Shown here piece by piece: positions 50,790-59,519 of a DNA stretch of 64,000 bases (positions within the stretch are counted from its first letter, which is position 1; each line of letters starts with the position of its first letter). This DNA comes from UBA2965 sp036526135 (GTDB lineage: Bacteria; Pseudomonadota; Gammaproteobacteria; Pseudomonadales; Azotimanducaceae), in NCBI GenBank assembly GCA_036526135.1, contig DATCZA010000018.1, positions 140,711 to 204,710 on the forward strand, given 5' to 3'. A program made the translations under genes and the position numbers. A model generated the notes under the pieces. It saw only the letters and a program-made list of their open reading frames with translations, had not been told where the DNA came from and did not search any database.

Positions 50790-51830
50790 CTATTCGGTCG
50801 ACAGCAGGTCCGCGTTGCCAGCCTTGTCCATGAGCTCGAGGGCCTTGCCGCCGCCGCGGGCGACGCAGGTCAGCGGATCCTCGGCGACGATCACCGGCAA
50901 GCCGGTCTCCTCTGCCAGGAGGGTGTCAAGGTCACGGAGCAGCGCGCCGCCGCCCGTCAGCACCAGGCCGGTTTCCGCGATGTCCGAGGCGAGCTCGGGC
51001 GGACACTGCTCCAGGGCGCTCTTCAGAGCCTGCACGATCATCGACAGGGGTTCCTGCAGCGCTTCCAAGATCTCGTTGCTGTTCAGCGTGAAGCTGCGCG
51101 GCACCCCTTCCGCTAAGTTGCGGCCGCGAACGTCGATCTCGCGCACCTCTTTCTGCGGGTAGGCGGCCCCGATCTCCTGCTTGATGCGCTCCGCCGTGGC
51201 TTCGCCGATGAGGCTGCCCTGGGTACGGCGCACGTAGGCCACGATGGATTCGTCAAAGCGGTCTCCACCGACCCGCACGGTATCCGAGTACACCACGCCG
51301 TTCAGCGAGATGATGGCGATCTCCGTCGTGCCGCCGCCGATGTCCACCACCATGGTCCCCACCGCCTCCTGCACCGGCAGGCCTGCGCCGATGGCGGCCG
51401 CCATGGGCTCCTCGAGAAGACGCACGTCCCGCGCGCCGGCGGAAAGCGCGCTTTCGCGGATGGCGCGCCGCTCGACCTCGGTGGATTTACAGGGCACGCA
51501 GACCAGCACCCGGGGACTGGGACGGATGAACGAGTTCTCGTGGACCTTGGCAATGAAGTACTTGAGCATCTTCTCGGTGACGAGAAAGTCTGCGATGACG
51601 CCGTCCTTCAGGGGCCGGATGGCGGTGATGTTGCCCGGTGTGCGTCCCAGCATGCGCTTCGCATCCAGCCCTACCGCGGCCACGCTCTTCTGGTTGCCCT
51701 GCACCCGGATGGCGACGACGGAAGGTTCGTTCAGCACGATGCCCTGATCCCTGACGTAGATGAGCGTGTTGGCGGTGCCCAGGTCGATGGACAGGTCCCG
51801 GGAGAACAGCCCGCGAATATTTTTAAACAT
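50790..51830 (-). CDS. mreB: Rod shape-determining protein MreB
   Basis: Actin homologue that directs lateral wall synthesis. The 346-residue product has SIDLGTANTLIYV (phosphate 1), VVDIGGGTTEIAII (phosphate 2) and VLTGGGALLRDLD (adenosine motif), and the amphipathic N-terminus MFKNIRGLFSRD. First gene of mreBCD; its presence implies a rod-shaped cell. Confidence 0.98.
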   Translation of the reverse strand: MFKNIRGLFSRDLSIDLGTANTLIYVRDQGIVLNEPSVVAIRVQGNQKSVAAVGLDAKRMLGRTPGNITAIRPLKDGVIADFLVTEKMLKYFIAKVHENSFIRPSPRVLVCVPCKSTEVERRAIRESALSAGARDVRLLEEPMAAAIGAGLPVQEAVGTMVVDIGGGTTEIAIISLNGVVYSDTVRVGGDRFDESIVAYVRRTQGSLIGEATAERIKQEIGAAYPQKEVREIDVRGRNLAEGVPRSFTLNSNEILEALQEPLSMIVQALKSALEQCPPELASDIAETGLVLTGGGALLRDLDTLLAEETGLPVIVAEDPLTCVARGGGKALELMDKAGNADLLSTE

Positions 51831-51866
51831 CTGGAATAAGGACTCGGGTTAATTGACTGAACACTT

Positions 51867-51890
51867 GATCCCCTGACAAGAGGGGGGATC
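51867..51890. repeat. Inverted repeat in the mreB-gatC divergent region
   Basis: Arms GATCCCC (51867-51873) and GGGGATC (51884-51890) with a 10-nt spacer, in the 169-nt region between the divergent mreB and gatC starts. It could be an operator or a leader hairpin of mreB. I see no convincing -35/-10 pair for either gene. Confidence 0.35.
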
Positions 51891-51999
51891 TCGGCGGACG
51901 GTACTCTATCAATTTGCAACGGCAACGGGAACTGCCCGGCACACCCTCCCGGGCACCGGAAAATGGCTTCAGTGACCGCTTTCCATTACGCTTCGCGCC

Positions 52000-52281
52000 A
52001 TGGCCAGCATCGAAATCGCCCACCTCTGCCGCCTTGCCCAGCTGGCCCTTACGGAGTCGGAACAGGCCGCCGCGCTCGCCGATCTGCAGCGCATCATCGC
52101 CATGATAGACGAGATGCAGGCCATGGACACCGACGGCGTCGAGCCGTTGGCCCATCCGATCGAGTCGGATCAGCGTCTGAGACCCGACACCGTCTCCGAG
52201 ACCGTCGACCGCGATCACTACCAGCGCGGCGCGCCGGCCACCCGGGACGGCCTGTACCTCGTACCCCGAGTCGTCGAGTAA
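52000..52281 (+). CDS. gatC: Asp-tRNA(Asn)/Glu-tRNA(Gln) amidotransferase subunit C
   Basis: Small subunit (93 residues) that clamps GatA to GatB. Family pattern IAHLCRLAQLALTESEQAA and DTDGVEPLAHP near the middle, ending RDGLYLVPRVVE. gatCAB lie divergently from mreB, as in Pseudomonas. Their presence implies that Asn-tRNA or Gln-tRNA is made by transamidation. Confidence 0.95.
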   Translation: MASIEIAHLCRLAQLALTESEQAAALADLQRIIAMIDEMQAMDTDGVEPLAHPIESDQRLRPDTVSETVDRDHYQRGAPATRDGLYLVPRVVE

Positions 52282-52282
52282 C

Positions 52283-53740
52283 GTGGACCCGTTTGCTTCT
52301 ATCGGGCAGCACGCGGCCCGGCTGCGAGACGGCAGCTACTCGAGCGTTGAGCTCACCCGTTTCTTTGTCGACCGCGCCCGGGAACATGCCGACCTGAACG
52401 CCTTCATCTGCGTCGACGAGGAGGGCGCGCTCGCCGCGGCCGAAGCTGCCGATGCGCGGCTGAGAGCGGGCACGGCCACGGCCCTCACCGGCATCCCCCT
52501 GGCGCACAAGGACATCTTCTGCACCCGGGGCACGATCACGTCCTGCGCCTCGAAGATGCTCGAGAACTTCGTAGCACCCTACGACGCGACGGTGGTGGAA
52601 CGCCTGAACGCGGCCGGGGCGGTCACCGTCGGCAAGGCCAACATGGACGAGTTCGCCATGGGCTCGTCCAACGAGAACAGCCGCTTCGGGCCGGTGCGCA
52701 ATCCCTGGGACCCAGGCCGAGTACCGGGCGGATCCTCCGGCGGTTCGGCCGCCGCAGTCGCCGCGGGCCTCGTGCCCGTGGCCTCCGGCACGGACACCGG
52801 CGGCTCCATCCGTCAGCCGTCCGCCTTCTGCGGCGTTTCCGGCATCAAGCCCACCTACGGCCGCGTGTCCCGCTACGGCATGGTGGCGTTCGCGTCGAGC
52901 CTGGACCAGGGAGGTTTCCTGGGCAGAAGCGCCGAGGATCTTGCCCTGTCACTGGCCTTCTGCGCCGGCGCGGACCCGCGGGATTCCACCTGCAGCGAGC
53001 ACGTTGACGAGTGGCTCGACGGGGTCGCCGAGAACGGCGTCGGAAATCTGGAAGGCGGTCTGCGGATCGGGCTGCCGCGGGAATACTTCGCGGATCTTTC
53101 CACGGGCTCGGAGCTGCTGGACGCTGTGGCCGGCTTCTTCGAAAGCATCGGCTGCTCGCTCGAGGAAGTCTCGCTGCCCCATACCAGCGCGGCGATTCCC
53201 GCCTACTACATCATTGCCGGCGCGGAGGCGTCCACCAACCTGTCGCGCTACGACGGCGTGCGTTTCGGCTATCGCTGCGAGAATCCGGGCTCACTGGAGG
53301 ACCTATACAGGCGCTCGCGCTCCGAGGGGTTCGGCGCGGAGGTGAAGCGACGCATACTCACCGGCACCTATGCCCTTTCCGTGGGCTACTACGACGCCTA
53401 CTACGTGAAGGCTCAGCGGCTGCGGCGGCTGATCCAGAGGGACTTCCTCGAGGCGTTCGAGACCGTGGACATGATCCTCGCGCCCACCGCCCCCGGCGTG
53501 GCCTTCCCGCTCGGCGAGCTGACCCACGATCCCGTCGCCATGTACCAGCAGGACATCTTCACGATACCGGCGAGCCTTGCCGGCCTGCCGGCCATGTCCC
53601 TGCCGTGCGGTTTTCACCAGGGGCTTCCCATCGGCGTGCAGCTCATCGGGCCGCACTTCGCGGAAAAGACCCTCCTGCAGGCGGGCGCGGCCTATCAGCG
53701 CGAGACCGACTGGCACACCCGGCATCCGGAGGCCGGCTGA
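52283..53740 (+). CDS. gatA: Asp-tRNA(Asn)/Glu-tRNA(Gln) amidotransferase subunit A
   Basis: Amidase-signature glutaminase that supplies ammonia to GatB. The 485-residue product has the Ser-cisSer-Lys triad at K76 (AHKDIF), S151 and S175 (in PGGSSGGSAAAVAAG and GTDTGGSIRQP). GTG start one nt after gatC. Confidence 0.98.
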   Translation: MDPFASIGQHAARLRDGSYSSVELTRFFVDRAREHADLNAFICVDEEGALAAAEAADARLRAGTATALTGIPLAHKDIFCTRGTITSCASKMLENFVAPYDATVVERLNAAGAVTVGKANMDEFAMGSSNENSRFGPVRNPWDPGRVPGGSSGGSAAAVAAGLVPVASGTDTGGSIRQPSAFCGVSGIKPTYGRVSRYGMVAFASSLDQGGFLGRSAEDLALSLAFCAGADPRDSTCSEHVDEWLDGVAENGVGNLEGGLRIGLPREYFADLSTGSELLDAVAGFFESIGCSLEEVSLPHTSAAIPAYYIIAGAEASTNLSRYDGVRFGYRCENPGSLEDLYRRSRSEGFGAEVKRRILTGTYALSVGYYDAYYVKAQRLRRLIQRDFLEAFETVDMILAPTAPGVAFPLGELTHDPVAMYQQDIFTIPASLAGLPAMSLPCGFHQGLPIGVQLIGPHFAEKTLLQAGAAYQRETDWHTRHPEAG

Positions 53741-53741
53741 G

Positions 53742-55202
53742 ATGGGCTTCCGGATTCCCCAGGGTTGGGAGGCCGTCATCGGGCTCGAGGTGCACGTCCA
53801 GCTGGCCACGAGAAGCAAGATATTCTCCGGGGCCTCGACCCGGTTCGGCGCGGAGCCGAACACCCAGGCCTGCCCTGTGGATCTGGGCCTGCCCGGGGTG
53901 CTTCCCGTTCTGAACGCGGAAGCCGTGCGCATGGCCGTGACGTTCGGCCTCGCCGTCGGGGCGGAGATCCGACCCTACTCGGTGTTCGACCGGAAGAACT
54001 ACTTCTACCCGGACCTTCCCAAGGGCTATCAGATCAGCCAGCTGCCTCATCCCATCGTCGGCCGGGGCGCGATCACCATCGAAGCCTCCGGCGAAGCGCC
54101 CCGGACCATCGGCATCACGCGGGCCCACCTGGAAGAGGACGCCGGTAAGTCCATTCACGACGCGTACGCCGGTTTGACCGGCATCGATCTGAACCGGGCC
54201 GGCACCCCGCTTCTCGAGGTGGTCTCGGAACCCGAGCTGCGCACGCCGGAGGAGGCGGGCGCATACTTCAGAAAGCTGCACAGCCTGGTGCGCCACCTGA
54301 AAATCTGTGACGGCAACCTGGCCGAAGGCAGCATGCGCTGCGACGCCAACGTCTCGGTGCGCCCCGCCGGCGAGACCGCTCTAGGCCAGCGCACGGAGAT
54401 CAAGAACGTCAACTCTTTCCGTTTTCTCGAGCGCGCCATCGAGTTCGAGATCGAGCGGCAGATCGACGTTCTCGAAGCCGGCGGCGCCATCGAGCAGCAG
54501 ACGCTTCTCTACGATCCGGACAGCCACGAGACCAGGCCAATGCGCACCAAGGAATATTCCGAGGACTACCGCTACTTTCCGGACCCCGACCTGCTGCCCG
54601 TGCACGTCAGCGAAGCGTTCATCGAGTCGGTGCGCTCGACCATGCCGGAACTGCCCGATGCCCGACGCGCCCGCTACGCCGCCGAGTTTCAGCTCGGCGA
54701 CTACGACGCGGCCTGGCTCACCCAGGATCCGGAAGTCGCCGACTACTTCGAGGCGGCCGCCGCCTCCGCCGGCGACGCCAAGCTCGCCGCCAACTGGGTA
54801 ATGGGCGATCTCAGCGCGGCGCTCAACCGGGAAGAGCTCGGCATTGCCCGATCGCCCATCTCGCCTTCACAGCTCGGCGACCTCATCGGCCGCATCCGGG
54901 ACGAGACCATCTCCGGCAAGATCGCCAAGACGGTGTTCGAGGGGCTGTGGGCCGGAGAAGGCGAGGTGGACGAGATCATTGCGGCCCGCGGCCTCACCCA
55001 GGTGAGCGATGCCGGCGAGATCGAGGCCATCATCGCCGGGATCGTGGCGGAGAACCCGGATCAGGTCGCCCAGTTCCGCGCGGGCAAAGAGAAGGTGCTG
55101 GGTTTCTTCGTCGGGCAGGTCATGAAGGCGACCCAGGGCAAGGCCAACCCCAAGCAGGTGAACGAGCTCCTCCGCAAGGCCCTGGCAGCCGACACCGGCT
55201 AG
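53742..55202 (+). CDS. gatB: Asp-tRNA(Asn)/Glu-tRNA(Gln) amidotransferase subunit B
   Basis: Kinase/transamidase subunit that binds the mischarged tRNA. ATG 53742 follows the gatA stop by one nt. The 486-residue product has VIGLEVHVQL, the kinase core DRKNYFYPDLPKGYQISQ, and the C-terminal YqeY-like tail domain (QVMKATQGKANPKQVNELL). Its stop overlaps that of the convergent CBS gene within CTAG. Confidence 0.98.
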   Translation: MGFRIPQGWEAVIGLEVHVQLATRSKIFSGASTRFGAEPNTQACPVDLGLPGVLPVLNAEAVRMAVTFGLAVGAEIRPYSVFDRKNYFYPDLPKGYQISQLPHPIVGRGAITIEASGEAPRTIGITRAHLEEDAGKSIHDAYAGLTGIDLNRAGTPLLEVVSEPELRTPEEAGAYFRKLHSLVRHLKICDGNLAEGSMRCDANVSVRPAGETALGQRTEIKNVNSFRFLERAIEFEIERQIDVLEAGGAIEQQTLLYDPDSHETRPMRTKEYSEDYRYFPDPDLLPVHVSEAFIESVRSTMPELPDARRARYAAEFQLGDYDAAWLTQDPEVADYFEAAAASAGDAKLAANWVMGDLSAALNREELGIARSPISPSQLGDLIGRIRDETISGKIAKTVFEGLWAGEGEVDEIIAARGLTQVSDAGEIEAIIAGIVAENPDQVAQFRAGKEKVLGFFVGQVMKATQGKANPKQVNELLRKALAADTG

Positions 55203-55639
55203 GTCAGAAGCTTCCTTCGCTTCCGCTCGCTCAGCCCGTCGGCATGCATGAGGAATTCCTCCGCCGCCCGCAGCACGTCCCGGCGGCTGATCTGGCCGAC
55301 CAGGCGGCCGTTCTTGACCACGGGGAAGCGCCGCCTGCCCTCTTTGTGAAACCGGTCCGCAAGGCTGTAGATGTCCGAATCCGGGTCGACGGTATCCACC
55401 TCCTCGCGCATGTAGTCGCCCACGATGCCCACGCCCTCGTCGTAGTAGCTGTCCTGGATGACCACCGCCATCAGGTCTTTCTCAGACAGGATGCCGATGA
55501 GGTTGCCCTCGTCGTCCACCACCGGCGCGCCGGAAATCTTCTTCTTCAGCAGGACGGCCATGGCCTCCACCACGCTGTCGGTGCGGTTGAACGTGATGAG
55601 ACGCGTGGACATGTAATCCGCGACTTTGACTGACTTCAC
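55199..55639 (-). CDS. Tandem CBS-domain protein
   Basis: 146-residue stand-alone CBS pair: CBS1 about 6-60 (VADYMSTRLITFNRTD ... GILSEKDLM) and CBS2 about 75-135 (VGDYMREEVDTVDPDS ... GQISRRDVL). Such proteins bind adenine nucleotides and often regulate a partner; no enzymatic domain is present. GTG start with GGAG upstream. The target cannot be inferred from neighbours: the gene is convergent with gatB and divergent from the DUF35/thiolase pair. Confidence 0.85.
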   Translation of the reverse strand: MKSVKVADYMSTRLITFNRTDSVVEAMAVLLKKKISGAPVVDDEGNLIGILSEKDLMAVVIQDSYYDEGVGIVGDYMREEVDTVDPDSDIYSLADRFHKEGRRRFPVVKNGRLVGQISRRDVLRAAEEFLMHADGLSERKRRKLLT

Positions 55640-55769
55640 CGGCTCTCCCCAGTTGATCCGCTGGCCGCTGAAACGGCTCTTCAGTACATTGCTGCAAAAC
55701 CCCTTCCCACGCCAGGTGACGCCAGGGGGCCGTCAATAGTATCCTCCCGGGGCTGGGCCACAAGAGTTT

Positions 55770-56198
55770 ATGGGGGACACTTTGAGCGACACACCACTGC
55801 CCGTCGTGGAATATCTGAAGATTCCGGAGGACGGCGATCCCTACCTGGAGGGTTACAAGTGCGGCAGCTGCGGCGCCACGTTCTTGGGCGAGCGCAGCGT
55901 GTGCTCCAAGTGCGGGGCCCGTGACCAGATGTCGGCCGTGACGCTGCCGAACCACGGCACCCTGTATTCCTACTCCATCGTCCACCGCTCGTTCCCGGGC
56001 ATCGACGTGCCCTACGTGAGCGCGGTGGTCGACTTAGACGACGGGACCGCGATCAAAGGCAACCTGATCAACGTCGAGCCCGACCCGGACAAGATCGAGT
56101 TCGGCATGCCGGTGGACGTCGTCTTCGCCGACGCGCTAGGGCGCAAGGACAGGGACGGCAACTCGTACCTGTCTTTCTTTTTTCAACCCAGTTCCTGA
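55770..56198 (+). CDS. Zinc-ribbon OB-fold (DUF35) protein, thiolase partner
   Basis: 142-residue protein with a rubredoxin-like zinc ribbon (C31-GSC34 and C45-SKC48) followed by an OB-fold domain (HGTLYSYSIVHRSFPGIDVPYVSAVVDLDDG in parts). DUF35 proteins are obligate partners of thiolase-like enzymes, for example in archaeal HMG-CoA synthesis and in steroid side-chain aldolases. The thiolase 24 nt downstream is the obvious partner. ATG 55770 has only AGAG upstream; a TTG at 55782 preceded by GGGGGA is an alternative start. Confidence 0.88.
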   Translation: MGDTLSDTPLPVVEYLKIPEDGDPYLEGYKCGSCGATFLGERSVCSKCGARDQMSAVTLPNHGTLYSYSIVHRSFPGIDVPYVSAVVDLDDGTAIKGNLINVEPDPDKIEFGMPVDVVFADALGRKDRDGNSYLSFFFQPSS

Positions 56199-56222
56199 CC
56201 CGATTCGAATAGGAGGATCTCC

Positions 56223-57368
56223 ATGACAGACGCATACGTAGTCGGTGTCGACATGATCAAGTTCGGCCGCTTCCCCGAGAAGACGGTCCCAGAGATCGGC
56301 GCCGAATCCGCGCTGATGGCCTTAGACGATTGCGGGCTCACCATCCAGGACATGGAGGCGCTTTACTGCGGCAACCTGGGTCAGGCCAGCGGCATGGTCG
56401 GCCAGCGCATCCTGCAGCAGATCGGCCAGACGGGCATACCCGTCGTCAACGTCTCCAACGCCTGCGCCACCGGCGCCACTGCCTTCAGGGAAGCCTGGGC
56501 ATCCGTCAAGGCCGGGCTTTACGACTGCGTTCTCGCCGTAGGCGTCGAGCAGATGGGCAAGGGTCTGCTGGGCGGGGCCGGCGGCGGCACCGGCATTCCC
56601 AAGGAGGGCCTCTTGGGCTCCGGCACCATGCCGGCCGTGTTCGCGGAAGCCGGCATGGAGCACACGCGCAAGTACGGCACCACCTTCGAGCAGTTCGCCA
56701 AGGTGTCGGTGAAGAACCATCACCACTCCACCATGAACCCGAAGGCCATGTACCAGATCGAGACGCCCCTGGAGACGGTGATGAACGCCGAGATGATCTC
56801 CTACCCCAACACCAAGCTGATGTGCTCGGTGAACGTGGACGGCTCCGCCGCTGCGGTGATCTGCTCCGAGGCGAAGGCCAAGGAGCTGGGTCTGATGAAG
56901 CGGGCCGTGAAGGTTCGCGCCTCCGTGCTCACCTCGGATCCATGGCAGGAGCGCGACCTGGTCATGCCGGACGTCAACTCCTGCACCCGCAAGGCGGCCG
57001 CGGCAGCCTACGAGATGGCCGGGCTCGGCCCGGACGACATCGATCTCATCGAGCTCCACGACTGCTTCGCCACCGCCGAGATCCTCCACTACGAGAATCT
57101 GGGTCTTTGCGGTGACGGTGAAGCGGGCCGGCTGATCGACGACGGCGAGGTGGCGCTCGGCGGCCGCATCCCGGTGAACGTCTCCGGCGGGCTGCTCTCC
57201 AAGGGCCACCCCCTGGGCGCGACCGGGATCGCCAACATCTACGAGGTCTGCACCCACCTGCGTGGCGAGGCCGGACAACGGCAGGTCGAGGGCGCGCGCA
57301 TCGGGCTTACCCACGTGATCGGGCTGGGCAGCGCCTGCGGCATTCACATCCTCGAGAAGACGGCCTAA
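56223..57368 (+). CDS. SCP-X-type thiolase (acetyl-CoA acetyltransferase family)
   Basis: Thiolase-superfamily enzyme, 381 residues, with a strong ribosome site (AGGAGG). The nucleophilic Cys81 lies in NACATGATAF, H279 in ELHDCFATAEIL and H329 in GGLLSKGHPLGATG, the pattern of SCP-X/lipid-transfer-protein thiolases rather than FadA or PhaA. All three catalytic positions are kept, so it may be a true carbon-carbon cleaving or forming enzyme. Paired with DUF35, it resembles acyl-CoA side-chain degradation modules (steroid or branched acids), but the substrate is not known. Confidence 0.9.
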   Translation: MTDAYVVGVDMIKFGRFPEKTVPEIGAESALMALDDCGLTIQDMEALYCGNLGQASGMVGQRILQQIGQTGIPVVNVSNACATGATAFREAWASVKAGLYDCVLAVGVEQMGKGLLGGAGGGTGIPKEGLLGSGTMPAVFAEAGMEHTRKYGTTFEQFAKVSVKNHHHSTMNPKAMYQIETPLETVMNAEMISYPNTKLMCSVNVDGSAAAVICSEAKAKELGLMKRAVKVRASVLTSDPWQERDLVMPDVNSCTRKAAAAAYEMAGLGPDDIDLIELHDCFATAEILHYENLGLCGDGEAGRLIDDGEVALGGRIPVNVSGGLLSKGHPLGATGIANIYEVCTHLRGEAGQRQVEGARIGLTHVIGLGSACGIHILEKTA

Positions 57369-57396
57369 ACCAAAGCCATCGCCGTCCCAAGTGGCC

Positions 57397-57418
57397 GCCC
57401 CGGCCTTCAGGCCGGGGC
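57397..57418. repeat. GC-rich perfect palindrome between thiolase and yfcE-like genes
   Basis: GCCCCGGCCT and AGGCCGGGGC are perfect 10-bp complements separated by 2 nt, giving a very stable hairpin with an effective 6-nt loop. It lies 29 nt after the thiolase stop. No U-run follows, so it could act as an mRNA 3'-end barrier or be one copy of a dispersed palindromic element. Confidence 0.7.
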
Positions 57419-57463
57419 CGCCCTTAAGGCCAGGCCGGCCCTTCGCCTCCAACCACCAAGCCC

Positions 57464-57949
57464 ATGAAAATCGGCGTCGTCAGCGACACCCACAACAACC
57501 TGCGCAACGTGGGTCGAATCGTGGAGCTCTTCAACGAGTACGGCGTCGAGCGCGTGATCCACACCGGCGACATCACCCAGGCCAAGACCCTGGACGTCTT
57601 CGCGCGGCTCACCGCGCCCCTGTGGGGCGTATACGGAAACAACGATCAGGAACGGGACTCCCTCGAGCAGGCCGTGGCGGCCCACGGCTTCTCATTCACG
57701 GAGCCGCCGCTACATCTCACCTGGCACGGCCGGGAGATCGTGGTGGTGCACGACCCCCTGGAGTTCGACGGCGTTCTGAACGACGGGCACGAGCTGGCGC
57801 TGCACGGCCACACCCACCTGTACCGCTACGAGGAGCGCGCCAGCCAGGTCATCTTCAATCCCGGCGAGTGCGCGGGCCACATGGCCGGGTTCAACGCCGT
57901 GGGCGTGGTTGACCTGTCGGATCTGAGCGCCGAGCTGCTGCGCTTCTAG
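57464..57949 (+). CDS. YfcE/MJ0936-type metallophosphoesterase
   Basis: 161-residue calcineurin-like phosphoesterase of the YfcE class, which hydrolyses phosphodiesters with a two-metal centre. Metal ligands are visible: D8 and H10 (VSDTHNN), D36 (HTGDIT), N60 (GNND), then VVHDPLEF and LHGHTHLY, ending with the conserved FNPGE. Physiological substrate unknown. Convergent with the DUF1499 gene, 7 nt apart. Confidence 0.9.
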   Translation: MKIGVVSDTHNNLRNVGRIVELFNEYGVERVIHTGDITQAKTLDVFARLTAPLWGVYGNNDQERDSLEQAVAAHGFSFTEPPLHLTWHGREIVVVHDPLEFDGVLNDGHELALHGHTHLYRYEERASQVIFNPGECAGHMAGFNAVGVVDLSDLSAELLRF

Positions 57950-57956
57950 CCCCGGT

Positions 57957-58697
57957 TTACGCCCCGGCCCCCAGGGCTGCGAGGATGTCTCCGATCCGCT
58001 TGGCGTTTGCGCCCAGATCGCTCAATCCCACCCGGGATACGCTGCGAACGTCCACCACGGTGCCCGCCTCGGCCGATCGCACGCGGATGGCGACGTCGTC
58101 CTTGAAGCCGAACCAGAAGGTGGTGTCCGTCGCCTCGATGATGCCCGCGGCAGGATCGGCGTTCACGAGCTCGAAGCCCATGTCGTCCACCACGGCCAGA
58201 GCCCGGGAAAACATCTCGTCCCGCGCTGTCGGGGTCACCAGGGGCACGACCCACGGATAGGCTTCACGCTGCATGGGCCCGATCTCCTGGGCGTTCAGCG
58301 CCAGCGGGTTGGACTCCTCGCCGCGCAGCGCGACCACCTGGTCGAAGGCCGGCGGGTCTTCCAGATCCGTGGAGATGTTGTGGATCGGCGGCACGGAGTA
58401 GGCCTTGTCGAACTGCATGCCCATGACGATCAGTATCACAACGCTGATCGCGAGGCCCAAGTAGATGGGCGGTCGGTTCTGGGGAAGCTCCCGCTTCACC
58501 GAGGCGATGAGGCCCACGGCACCGACGATGACGCCGATGGCGGCCAGGATCGTTCCGCCCGCGAGACCCAGGAAGCCCACCTGAAAATCCCACAGCCCGA
58601 TGCGGGTGCCCAGCGCGCCCGCCACCAGCAGGACGGCGGCGATCACCGCGCCGATGAGTATTGCCCGCGGCCACCAGCTGTTAACGTCTGCAGCCAT
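57957..58697 (-). CDS. DUF1499 membrane protein
   Basis: 246-residue protein with three N-terminal membrane helices (about 12-30, 40-65, 77-95) and a soluble DUF1499 domain that begins with the signature VPPIHNISTDLEDPPAF. The C-terminal domain has FWFGFKDDVAIRVR and DVRSVSRVGLSDLGANAKRI. Function unknown. It may be co-transcribed with the SDR gene 39 nt upstream. Confidence 0.85.
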   Translation of the reverse strand: MAADVNSWWPRAILIGAVIAAVLLVAGALGTRIGLWDFQVGFLGLAGGTILAAIGVIVGAVGLIASVKRELPQNRPPIYLGLAISVVILIVMGMQFDKAYSVPPIHNISTDLEDPPAFDQVVALRGEESNPLALNAQEIGPMQREAYPWVVPLVTPTARDEMFSRALAVVDDMGFELVNADPAAGIIEATDTTFWFGFKDDVAIRVRSAEAGTVVDVRSVSRVGLSDLGANAKRIGDILAALGAGA

Positions 58698-58736
58698 GTC
58701 ACTCCTCCCTGAATTCGGTTACGCGCGGGAGCATAC

Positions 58737-59516
58737 CTAGACGATGGTCGCGCCGCCATCGATGACGAAATTCTGCCCCGTGGTAAAAGCGCCAGCCCTG
58801 GACGCTAGGTACACGGCGATGCCCGCGATCTCCCGGGGCTCGCCGATCCGCCGCAGCGGATCCCCGGACGTCCGGGCTTTCAGGATGTCCGGATTTTCCC
58901 AGAGGGCCCGGGCGAAGTCCGTGCGCACGAGCCCGGGCGAGATGGTGTTCACCCTGATGTTCCTCGGCCCGTGCTCGGCCGCCAGGTTCCTCACCAGCTG
59001 CGCGTCCGCCGCCTTGCTGATGGCATAGGCGCCGAGGTGGGTGCTGCCGCGCAATCCGCCCACGGAGGAGACGACGATGATGGATCCGTCCTCCCGCTCC
59101 AGCATCTCCGGCAGGACCATCTGGATCAGCCAGTGGTTGGACTTGATGTTCACGTCCAGGATCTTGTCGAAGGCTGAATCCGGCAGCTCGGTCATGGAGC
59201 CGAAGTACGGGTTGACGGCCGCGTTGCAGACCAGCACGTCGATCCTGCCCAGCTTCTCCCGCGTCTGGGTCACGAGCCTCTCCAGCTCCTCCTTATGGCC
59301 GATGTGGGCCGGTATGGCCACCGCGCCGCCGGCCTCACTGGCCAGCTCCGCGTTGATGGCCGCAGCCACCTCGTCGCAAAGGTCGGCCTTGCGGCTGGAG
59401 ATCACCACCTGGGCCCCCGCCCGGGCCATCTCCTCGGCAATGGCCCGGCCGATGCCCTTGCTGGACCCCGTGATCAGGGCCACCTTGCCTGTCAGATCGA
59501 ATAGATCACTCGCCAT
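58737..59516 (-). CDS. Short-chain dehydrogenase/reductase
   Basis: Classical SDR of 259 residues: cofactor motif TGSSKGIG (16-23), NAAV (98-101), catalytic Ser150/151, Tyr164 and Lys168 (GAYAISKAA), and the C-terminal FVIDGGATIV of the 3-oxoacyl-ACP reductase-like branch. The residue after the second strand (SSRK) suggests NADP or mixed cofactor use. It starts 3 nt after the upstream lipocalin-like gene, so the two probably share a transcript. Substrate unknown; secondary alcohol oxidation of a lipid or steroid is plausible. Confidence 0.88.
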   Translation of the reverse strand: MASDLFDLTGKVALITGSSKGIGRAIAEEMARAGAQVVISSRKADLCDEVAAAINAELASEAGGAVAIPAHIGHKEELERLVTQTREKLGRIDVLVCNAAVNPYFGSMTELPDSAFDKILDVNIKSNHWLIQMVLPEMLEREDGSIIVVSSVGGLRGSTHLGAYAISKAADAQLVRNLAAEHGPRNIRVNTISPGLVRTDFARALWENPDILKARTSGDPLRRIGEPREIAGIAVYLASRAGAFTTGQNFVIDGGATIV

Positions 59517-59519
59517 GGG

